Of a stretch of DNA of 6,978 nt, positions 1 through 5,669 are shown in pieces. The stretch comes from a bacterium 42_11. Lineage in GTDB: Bacteria; Synergistota; GBS-1. Both the position numbers and the translations under genes were made by a program. The DNA lies in NCBI GenBank assembly GCA_001508835.1, contig LGFB01000070.1, positions 1 to 6,978 on the forward strand. The letters run 5' to 3'. The notes beneath the pieces are model-generated. The model was not told where the DNA came from. It did no database searches and was given only the letters and a program-made list of their open reading frames with translations. Position 1 is the first letter of the stretch, and every line of letters starts with the position of its first letter.

Positions 1-327
1 CCCTTTTTCCTCAGGGAGTTTTTCCACGAGATTATACTGATACACCAAAGCTGACCGTTGCTGATAAGTCGCAATCCCTTTTTCCTCAGGGAGTTTTTCC
101 ACCTTGACAATTGAATATTGAAAATCTCTCCATAAGGAGGGATAATGTCGCAATCCCTTTTTCCTCAGGGAGTTTTTCCACTTATGAACAGATTCAAATT
201 CGAGGCTTTCAAAAAGTCGCAATCCCTTTTTCCTCAGGGAGTTTTTCCACAAGGAGGGAAACGAAATGGAGAATTATGTTCGCGATTATGTTGTCGCAAT
301 CCCTTTTTCCTCAGGGAGTTTTTCCAC
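1..327 (-). CRISPR. CRISPR array, 5 repeats (leftmost truncated by window edge), 4 spacers, transcribed on minus strand
   Basis: A 35-bp repeat, on the plus strand beginning GTCGCAATCCC and ending GAGTTTTTCCAC, occurs at 1-27 (cut by the window edge), 68-102, 147-181, 216-250 and 293-327, with no mismatch seen between copies. Spacers are 28-67 (40 bp), 103-146 (44), 182-215 (34) and 251-292 (42), all different; the array continues to the left. On the minus strand the repeat ends in ATTGCGAC, the same layout as the common ATTGAAAC-type 8-nt crRNA 5' tag, so I infer minus-strand transcription, the same direction as the cas genes. This puts the leader at 328-613 and makes 293-327 the newest, leader-proximal repeat. 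In the RNA, UCCCU pairs with AGGGA around an 8-nt loop, just before the tag, which is a plausible Cas6 site. The wide spacer length range fits type III arrays. Confidence 0.97.
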
Positions 328-348
328 CCCCAAGGGGGGTGGAAAAAC
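318..348. repeat. Perfect 14-bp inverted repeat across the leader-repeat junction
   Basis: Left arm GTTTTTCCACCCCC (318-331) and right arm GGGGGTGGAAAAAC (335-348) are exact reverse complements around a 3-nt loop (AAG). Ten bases of the left arm (318-327) are the leader-side end of the newest CRISPR repeat; the other arm lies wholly in the leader. The leader therefore carries an inverted copy of the repeat's terminal 10 bp, extended by a C/G run. It has no T-run in the position expected for an intrinsic terminator in either direction. Confidence 0.9.
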
Positions 349-613
349 AAAAACGCTTTAAAAAGGACAAGTTTTTGTTCGCTAATACCGAAAAACTCGA
401 GTGATACCTCTTTCAAATTCTACCGTGAATTGCTAAACAACTTAGGCATGGAAAAGCGTTGATATTGCTAAACTCCGAATTCCTCAGATGTCTCACGAAA
501 TTATTTAATTTTTTCCATGTCAGTATCATCCGAGGATTGTATAAACAATATTTAATTGTCAAAGTTCATCCTAAAAGGTGCTTTTCGCCTCTTTTATAAT
601 GATATCACTAACA
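328..613 (-). promoter_or_regulatory. CRISPR leader region between cas2 and the array
   Basis: This 286-bp AT-rich stretch lies between the cas2 stop codon and the leader-proximal repeat and contains no convincing gene. Its array-proximal end carries the 14-bp inverted repeat at 318-348. A second, looser inverted repeat, AACAAAAAC at 346-354 and GTTTTTGTT at 371-379, shares bases with it. A candidate promoter reading toward the array sits at 536-562. The assignment as leader rests on the inferred minus-strand orientation of the array and on adjacency to cas1-cas2, the usual arrangement. No clear intrinsic terminator was seen after cas2, so some cas operon transcripts may run on into the array. 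Confidence 0.75.
536..562 (-). promoter_or_regulatory. Candidate sigma70-type promoter for the array
   Basis: On the minus strand a perfect TTGACA (562-557) is followed after 15 bp by TACAAT (541-536), in a very AT-rich setting. The spacing is short of the usual 16-18 bp. Transcription would begin near 529 and cross about 200 bp of leader before the first repeat. The call is from sequence pattern only; TTGACA-like strings occur by chance in AT-rich DNA. Confidence 0.4.
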
Positions 614-898
614 TTAAATTATGTCTATCTCTCCTTCCTCTAAACTTGGTGTCTTTCCTATGAACTCTATCGTTTCCACACATCTTTTACACAGCAGGTA
701 AAATCTCACAGAATCGGTTTCCATATCTATAATGGAAGAAGCCTTCCTCTTTATCTCTATAATAAGCTTTTCATCAACATAGCATTCAAATACGCTTTTC
801 TGGACTCTTACGCCATATCTTTCAAGAAGCTTTGCCATCATCTCTCTCTTTTTATCGTCACTTATGTCGTAGGATATAACATAATACCTCTTACTCAT
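614..898 (-). CDS. cas2: CRISPR-associated endonuclease Cas2
   Basis: A 94-aa protein of normal Cas2 length. It opens with the Cas2 signature: a first beta strand ending in YDISDDKKR, with the conserved Asp at residue 11, followed by an amphipathic helix and VQKSVFEC (about residues 32-39). A second strand, DSVRFYLLCKRC, lies near residues 62-73, giving the ferredoxin-like fold of the family. Cas2 dimers bridge two Cas1 dimers to form the spacer integrase; its own nuclease activity is generally not needed for integration. The start codon overlaps the cas1 stop in an ATGA arrangement (895-898), which implies translational coupling. It is the last gene before the CRISPR leader. Nothing looks truncated or unusual. 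Confidence 0.96.
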   Translation of the reverse strand: MSKRYYVISYDISDDKKREMMAKLLERYGVRVQKSVFECYVDEKLIIEIKRKASSIIDMETDSVRFYLLCKRCVETIEFIGKTPSLEEGEIDII

Positions 899-1875
899 GG
901 CCTTAGTATATACGAAGAATAAGTAGACTCCCCTTTTATCGCTTTGGACAAGGCATGAACCTGCGCATTAATAGCGCTATCAAGCGAGCGTGTCCTAATT
1001 TGTCCTTGAAATTCGGCTATAACCTTTTTCATTCCCTCATAAGTAAGGTAGACTCCTGCAGAATCCTCTTCATCCTCTTGAAAGAAGCGGAAATCTCCCA
1101 AAAGCAACATTCTTTTGTTGGAAAGTTTTAAAAATATTCTATCCATGCACGGTCTAAATTCTTCCATTAAATCAAGAGCTAAAGAGGGCCTTCCATAGTC
1201 TATGGAGTGATAGAACCCTATGTAAGGGTCGAGCCCCTCTTTATACAAAGCCGATTCCACAAAACTAAAAAGCAAAGTATAAAGAAAACTTAAAACTGCA
1301 TTAGCCGGGTCTTCTGGAGGACGACGAGTCCTTGAGGAGAACTTAAATATATCGTTCTTAACGCATAAATTTAGTGCTCTGAAATAGGATTCCGCTGCAG
1401 TGCCCTCTATCCCCATCAAAGACTCCAAAGAGGGACAAAATTCTATTTTCATCAAGAGCGAACGCAAAAAGGAACATGCCTCGCCTATCTCCCGATTTTT
1501 CGTCTCCCACCTATACTTTTGCAAAAGAGATATGGAGTTCCTTATTTTCCCCCTAACAAATTCCTTAGCCAGACTTAGCTTAAAATTCATATCCCTGCAT
1601 TTCTCATACTGCATAAGCCTAAGAAAAATATTTTTAGAAAATTTGCCCTGGAGCCTTCCCCTATAATCACCCCTTGAAGAGAGAAAAACTACCTCTATCC
1701 CTTTTCTAAGAGAATAGCTTATCAGATAAGGAGATAAACGAACGTTCCCCAGTAGAATAATTTTTTCAACACTGCCATCGGCATAGCTTCTTACCACTTC
1801 ATCACCTATCTTAACCACTATTCTACCTCCGTGAACGGAAAGTTCTGCACCTTGCTCCAAAACATAGACAACCAT
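895..1875 (-). CDS. cas1: CRISPR-associated integrase/endonuclease Cas1
   Basis: A 326-aa protein of normal Cas1 length. The N-terminal beta domain (about 1-80) opens with YVLEQGAELSVHGGRIVV. The all-alpha catalytic domain shows the family signatures: LMGIEGTAAESYF, with the metal-binding Glu near residue 157; GFYHS, with the conserved His near 223; and LALDLMEEFRP, with acidic ligands near 235-239. All catalytic residues look intact. Cas1 catalyses the two transesterifications that insert a prespacer at the leader-repeat junction. The ATG lies one base after the stop codon of the primase-polymerase gene, and cas2 overlaps its end by 4 bp, so the three are almost certainly made together. There is no reverse transcriptase or Cas6 fusion on this Cas1, unlike the RT-Cas1 proteins of some type III loci. 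Confidence 0.97.
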   Translation of the reverse strand: MVVYVLEQGAELSVHGGRIVVKIGDEVVRSYADGSVEKIILLGNVRLSPYLISYSLRKGIEVVFLSSRGDYRGRLQGKFSKNIFLRLMQYEKCRDMNFKLSLAKEFVRGKIRNSISLLQKYRWETKNREIGEACSFLRSLLMKIEFCPSLESLMGIEGTAAESYFRALNLCVKNDIFKFSSRTRRPPEDPANAVLSFLYTLLFSFVESALYKEGLDPYIGFYHSIDYGRPSLALDLMEEFRPCMDRIFLKLSNKRMLLLGDFRFFQEDEEDSAGVYLTYEGMKKVIAEFQGQIRTRSLDSAINAQVHALSKAIKGESTYSSYILRP

Positions 1876-1876
1876 T

Positions 1877-3658
1877 TTATCCTACATCCAAGATAATGTT
1901 TTCTCCATCGAACTTTAATGTATATCCTTCCACACGAATCTTTTCCAAACCCCTCTCCTGCATATAGTTAGCTATGGAGTTTTCCACCCTTTTAAGCTCC
2001 ATTTTAGCTTCCTCAAAAATCTTTCTAACCCTTATATATTCCATAACCATTACTAACTCATCGGGTTCTTCACGCTCAGCAGCTTTAAGATGAAGAAGAG
2101 GAGTTGGATAGCCTTCGATGTTTTTGCCGGCAAAACATTCCGTGCAGTTATCCTTAGTTATTTCAGGAATTTTGGACCTTATCTTAGGACAGCTCATGGG
2201 GTAACCACTTAGTTTGCTCTTTAAATAAACCCTTTTGTTCTGCACACCAGATAAGCTTAAAATAGAGTTCACCACCTTATCTCCATTAGAAAGGTTACCA
2301 AGCGTAAAGGTTATTACCGATATCTCAGGACCAGTTAAAGGAAAACCGCTTTTGCTCTTTTCATAAAGTTTGGCTATTACATTACACCTTGATTTTATGA
2401 TCATAAACTCCTTATCCTCTTCCAGGATGAACTCTCTCTGAGGAATATCTTCCTGAAGAACCTCTACAGAAACGGTCCTAATCAAGTTACCTAAAGATTT
2501 ACAAGCTTCGCTAAACTCATCTTCAGAAACCAGCTCCATGGAAAGCAGATAAGATAGTTGATCCTCATAAGGTCCTCCATCGGGAGTTACAAATAAGCTT
2601 CTTCTCCCCGTTCTTTTATGAACCCCAAGAGGAAGCTTAATTAAGTTCCCTAAACCTCCGCTCTTAATGTAAGCTTGCTTGGGAAAAAGCTCGACAGAAA
2701 CATCAACCGGAAAGGGTCTTAAAGACTCCATTAACGATAAACCGAATTCCCTAACTTTTAATGCCGATATCGGCTTTTTAAATAAAACCCAAACATGATA
2801 GCCCTTAAAACCAGAATATTCTATGTAAGACTTAAGTCCAAGTTCGTCGAAGCTTCGAGAAATTTTAGAAGCCAAAGAGATTAGCTCCTGGTCTATTCTG
2901 TTCTTTACAGAGGGAGAAGAAAGGTAAGAAGAAAGCTCAGCCTTCGCCACATCAATATCGAAAGCCAGAAAACAAACGGTGTTATCTTCTCTGAGCTGAT
3001 ATATCCCAAGTGTATAATTCCCGAGAATGTGATTCTTTACCTGATTCAACGTTAACGGCTCCCTTATCGGCGTGAAACCTACCTCTCCCCTTGGCGTAAC
3101 CCATTGTCTGGCATGAACTCCATCTCTTCCCCTAAAAAGAGAAAGATATTTAGCGAGGTGAATTTCGGAAGGAACCAAAAGCTCTTCAGTTATGATCTCC
3201 TGGTCCTTTTCTTTCAAACTTTTAAGAATCTCCTTAAAGATGGAGTCACCACTTAAAGATAATGCCTCCTCACAAAGGGCCTTCAGTTCCTCATACCTTT
3301 CTTGAATTTCATATATTCTTGCAAGCAAAAGGTAAAGGTGTTTTTCCTTGCGCCTGCCGAGAAATCTTTTTAAAAGCCTTTCGGCGTCATCAAGTCTCCC
3401 GCTGTCTATGTAGCTTTCTATTAAGCATTCAAGAGCGAACATGTTTTCTTCATCGTCCCTTAAAGAGAGACACAATTCTTGCTCAGCTAAGTTATTTAAT
3501 CCCAAAGCCTTAAGGGTCTTAAAGGCTTCAAGATGCAAGTTGCTATCAACCACGCCGTGAGCAGGAAAGCGGTTTTTTAATAGCTCCTCAGCTTCCCTTT
3601 GCTCCCCGCGCTCTATGAGAGCTTTAGCCTTCTCAAGAACATCTTTTAAATCCTCCAT
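1877..3658 (-). CDS. CRISPR-associated primase-polymerase (CAPP): TPR + AEP-family primase + Cys-rich C-terminal domain
   Basis: A 593-aa multidomain protein. Residues about 1-150 are helical TPR-like repeats (for example LIESYIDSGRLDDAERLLKR near 79-98), a likely protein-interaction arm. Residues about 170-390 form an archaeo-eukaryotic primase (AEP) domain. Motif I is FLAFDID with the metal-binding pair D234/D236; motif II is SGFKGYHVW with S282 and H288; a third acidic position lies in VDVSVELFPKQ (D319 or E323). GNLIKLPLGVHKRTG (337-351) is typical of this primase branch, which is related to the TOTE/CAPP primases. Residues about 415-525 are a helical domain with Cys425, Cys490, Cys505 and Cys508, which could bind a metal or Fe-S cluster; a charged helix follows. 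CAPPs studied elsewhere have primase and polymerase activity and occur next to cas1-cas2, so a role in making or extending prespacer DNA is likely here by family and position. The gene lies 14 bp after the CARF-HEPN stop and 1 bp before cas1. Confidence 0.87.
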   Translation of the reverse strand: MEDLKDVLEKAKALIERGEQREAEELLKNRFPAHGVVDSNLHLEAFKTLKALGLNNLAEQELCLSLRDDEENMFALECLIESYIDSGRLDDAERLLKRFLGRRKEKHLYLLLARIYEIQERYEELKALCEEALSLSGDSIFKEILKSLKEKDQEIITEELLVPSEIHLAKYLSLFRGRDGVHARQWVTPRGEVGFTPIREPLTLNQVKNHILGNYTLGIYQLREDNTVCFLAFDIDVAKAELSSYLSSPSVKNRIDQELISLASKISRSFDELGLKSYIEYSGFKGYHVWVLFKKPISALKVREFGLSLMESLRPFPVDVSVELFPKQAYIKSGGLGNLIKLPLGVHKRTGRRSLFVTPDGGPYEDQLSYLLSMELVSEDEFSEACKSLGNLIRTVSVEVLQEDIPQREFILEEDKEFMIIKSRCNVIAKLYEKSKSGFPLTGPEISVITFTLGNLSNGDKVVNSILSLSGVQNKRVYLKSKLSGYPMSCPKIRSKIPEITKDNCTECFAGKNIEGYPTPLLHLKAAEREEPDELVMVMEYIRVRKIFEEAKMELKRVENSIANYMQERGLEKIRVEGYTLKFDGENIILDVG

Positions 3659-3672
3659 CTTTTGTCAGCCCC

Positions 3673-5127
3673 TTAATAGAGCCTGTCAAGCTCTTCCTTC
3701 AATATCCTATTAGCCTCATCATAGAAGTTCTCTTTAAAACCGAATCGTTCTTTAAATACCCTATAAACTTCCTCTAAATCTTTTACCTGCGATTCAGGAA
3801 ATTGGACCACATCATGAGCAAAAGGCCCTTTGTTTCTTAGCTCTCTTAAGCGCTCTATCCTGGACTCTACGTCCTTATCGCAAATAATAGAATAGACACG
3901 CTCTATTTCTTCTATGGGCTTAACTATTTCCTCCCTCATCTTTTCGATGGCATACGATAAAATTGCCTTCTTTTCAATAAAATTCAGCTTTCCCTCTTCA
4001 TCCGCCCCTGCCTTCTTAATTTTCTCGATGGCGCTCGATAAAATGCCCTTCTCATCGGGAAGATTCGCTTCATTCTTTAGCTTTTCCACTATCCCTTCCT
4101 CCTTTAGCTTATCAAATGCAACACTGAGCAAAAGATCTGTGAAGTTAAATAGGGCAGCACAGGCAGAGTGATATTCCCCTTTCTTCAAGTATATCTCCAT
4201 CTCCTCAAAGGAAGCTTTTAAGCGAAATTTAGCATCGCTCATCTTCTGAATGCTTCCCAAAGTATTAGAGAAGTAGTCCCAAAATTTTTTCCTCCCTGGA
4301 AAATCCTTTTTAAGATCTCCTACGCAATTACGGGCATTCTTGAAGTCAAACAGCCTTCTTAATTTCATCGCCCTAAGGAGCGACTTTAGTTCGGAAGCCC
4401 CGAAAAGCCCGGACTCTTCAAGCTCCTTTAAGGCATCAGCATAGCTGTAAGAATCTATCAATCTCTTAATAACGGCCTTACGCTCAGAAAAAACGAGCTT
4501 TTCAAGGAATACACTTTCCTTAACCTGGGTTTCTTTCCCATCAGCGATTTTCATAAGGTTAAATATCTTCAATGGAGCGGGAATGTTTCTTAAAGCAAGT
4601 ATCAGAGAGAAACACATCGCAGGGGTGCCCGCAGTAACCTGAACATAATTAACTGAAAAAGATTTAAGCTTCTCTTCCTCCTCATTAATGAAGTTCATGA
4701 AAAATTCGCTCATCTCCTCATGGCTCGCCGGATTGCCCTTTATCACCTTAATGGAAACTTTCCCCTTAAAACCCTTCCCATAGCTCTTGGGTAGGAAATG
4801 GTCCTCTATAATTTTCGCAAGATATATGGTGTCCTGAGGGTGAGGAGCTTCCTGGTCTGTAGCAAACAAATATATGGAATCGGGAAGTCCCTTTTCTTCT
4901 TTAATACCAAATCTCAGGAAAGTAGGGAACATGGGGAAAAATATTCTTACATCGGGAAGCAGAATGCTATCTTTCTTCTTATTAGTATCGAATTTTTCTT
5001 CAGAAAGTCTTAAATAGAGCTCTTTTGTTTTCTCTCTAAAATTGTTTCTTATATCTATCCTTTCCGAATTGCCGTTATATAATTGTAAATCATTATTACC
5101 AAGCGTATAAAGTAAACTCCACGTCAC
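3673..5127 (-). CDS. CARF-HEPN ribonuclease, Csm6/Csx1/Cas02710-like
   Basis: From the GTG at 5127 the protein is 484 aa. It begins almost directly with the CARF beta strand LLYTLGNNDLQL; a second CARF signature, VNYVQVTAGTPAM, lies near residues 159-171. The middle (about 215-310) is helical, and RLIDSYSYADALKELEESG recalls Cas02710-type proteins. The C-terminal HEPN motif RNKGPFAH gives an R-x6-H active site (R431, H438). In this family the CARF domain senses cyclic oligoadenylates made by Cas10 and switches on HEPN RNase activity, degrading RNA non-specifically during infection. Frame is open upstream to a TTG at 5175, but GTG 5127 has AAGGGAGGG 7 nt before it and starts at the expected CARF strand, so I prefer it. 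It is first in the block with CAPP, cas1 and cas2. No cas10 is present in the window. The exact subfamily is uncertain. Confidence 0.85.
   Translation of the reverse strand: MTWSLLYTLGNNDLQLYNGNSERIDIRNNFREKTKELYLRLSEEKFDTNKKKDSILLPDVRIFFPMFPTFLRFGIKEEKGLPDSIYLFATDQEAPHPQDTIYLAKIIEDHFLPKSYGKGFKGKVSIKVIKGNPASHEEMSEFFMNFINEEEEKLKSFSVNYVQVTAGTPAMCFSLILALRNIPAPLKIFNLMKIADGKETQVKESVFLEKLVFSERKAVIKRLIDSYSYADALKELEESGLFGASELKSLLRAMKLRRLFDFKNARNCVGDLKKDFPGRKKFWDYFSNTLGSIQKMSDAKFRLKASFEEMEIYLKKGEYHSACAALFNFTDLLLSVAFDKLKEEGIVEKLKNEANLPDEKGILSSAIEKIKKAGADEEGKLNFIEKKAILSYAIEKMREEIVKPIEEIERVYSIICDKDVESRIERLRELRNKGPFAHDVVQFPESQVKDLEEVYRVFKERFGFKENFYDEANRILKEELDRLY
3931..4053 (-). repeat. Internal direct duplication within the CARF-HEPN gene
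   Basis: Two segments 81 bp (27 codons) apart encode similar peptides: EKGILSSAIEKIKK (4012-4053) and KKAILSYAIEKMRE (3931-3972). The match also holds in DNA, for example TCGATGGC at 3944 and 4025 followed by CGATAAAAT in both. Keeping an exact codon multiple suggests an in-frame tandem duplication. It lies in the helical region just before the HEPN catalytic motif. Confidence 0.65.
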
Positions 5128-5134
5128 CTTTCTA

Positions 5135-5143
5135 CCCTCCCTT
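5135..5143 (-). promoter_or_regulatory. Ribosome binding site of the CARF-HEPN gene
   Basis: AAGGGAGGG on the minus strand lies 7 nt before GTG 5127. It is a much better context than that of the TTG at 5175, which overlaps the stop codon of the helicase remnant, and it decides the start of the CARF-HEPN gene. Confidence 0.7.
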
Positions 5144-5171
5144 ACCAAACAAAAATTCCTAATGGAGAAGC

Positions 5172-5413
5172 TCAAAAGAGCATGTCGGAAATATGTCTTC
5201 GAAGGAAATCCGCTTGACTGCGAAACGGCGTAGTTACACCAATAAAGATATGGAATTCTCGAAGTTCATTAATCTTGACCAGCAGTTTTTTAACCACTTC
5301 CGCTTCCTCATAATTTATGTTGTTCCTCTCAGCCCCTTCCGTGTGAATCCAGAGTATCCCTTGAAAATCTTTAAATCTTTGGTGAATCGAATATCACAAA
5401 ACCTCTTATGTGA
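5172..5413 (-). pseudogene. Relic of a DNA2/UPF1-like superfamily 1 helicase
   Basis: Minus-strand reading from 5393 gives 73 residues without a stop, ending at TGA 5174-5172. It contains GILWIHTEGAERN, then NYEEAEVVKKLLVKI, then IGVTTPFRSQADFLRRHI. The run W-x-x-x-E-G, N-x-x-EA-x-x-V and IGV-x-TPFR-x-Q is characteristic of the second RecA domain of DNA2/UPF1-type SF1 helicases, just before the motif containing the conserved GD/QG-x-E. No ATG and no Walker motifs remain upstream, and the C-terminal helicase motifs are absent, so only a small central piece survives. Upstream of 5396 the helicase frame has a stop; a neighbouring frame (5413 to about 5365) reads SHKRFCDIRFTKDLK, which may be the preceding helicase segment displaced by a frameshift. 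The piece ends just before the CARF-HEPN gene. It is non-functional as it stands; identification is by motif memory only. Confidence 0.6.
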
Positions 5414-5417
5414 CTAA

Positions 5418-5609
5418 ACTCGGGAGAAAAAAAACCGATTCAAGCCCGTTTTTAAGGAGGTTAAGGAGATCGAATTTATAGGGAGGTTATTGGAAATTAT
5501 AAGCGAATCAGGAATAGAAGATAGAATATTGGGCTGGACTACCAGATTCAGGTTCACCCCGTCTAAAGAGGAAAATCTCCTTCTAAGAGGCTCAAAAATG
5601 ACACCATAG
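5418..5609 (+). other. Unidentified plus-strand coding-like fragment, possible gene remnant
   Basis: In a region where all genes read on the minus strand, 5418-5609 is open on the plus strand (TAA at 5415 before it, TAG at 5607). It is purine-rich on that strand, as coding strands here are. It reads as an amphipathic helix, KEVKEIEFIGRLLEIISES, followed by GIEDRILGWTTRFRFTPS. A +1 shift near 5595 would extend it through KNDTIGASLMIKSKIRN to a stop at about 5648. No start codon with a ribosome binding site is visible and I do not recognise the family. The opposite strand (5662-5414) also has an 82-aa reading frame, with less protein-like composition. It may be the end of another decayed gene brought in by rearrangement. 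Confidence 0.35.
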
Positions 5610-5669
5610 GCGCGTCGCTCATGATCAAATCCAAAATCAGAAACTAAAGGGGAACGAAACATAAAAATG

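Noticed and set aside
318..348. The leader-junction palindrome as an intrinsic terminator
   Set aside because: No run of Ts follows the stem on either strand, and it would block array expression in the inferred direction.
234..416. Minus-strand reading frame across the last repeat and leader
   Set aside because: It is built from repeat, palindrome and leader DNA, with no protein-like features.
111..462. Two overlapping plus-strand reading frames across the CRISPR array
   Set aside because: They contain the translated CRISPR repeat several times (for example SQSLFPQGVFP) and are array artefacts.
480..487. TTCCTCAG in the leader, matching part of the CRISPR repeat
   Set aside because: Only 8 bases match, with no flanking similarity, so it is not a degenerate repeat.
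572..596. Possible terminator hairpin after cas2 (AAAAGGTGCTTTTCGCCTCTTTT on plus)
   Set aside because: The arms pair poorly beyond the A/T part, needing mismatches and a bulge, and there is no clean T-run in the minus direction.
5193..5417. 74-aa plus-strand reading frame
   Set aside because: It lies antisense to the helicase relic, whose minus-strand translation has clear family motifs.
5414..5662. 82-aa minus-strand reading frame just after cas6, with a weak GGGGTGA site before the ATG
   Set aside because: Composition is serine/asparagine-rich and patternless, and the opposite strand over the same stretch looks more coding. I recognise no family, so it is not listed as a gene.
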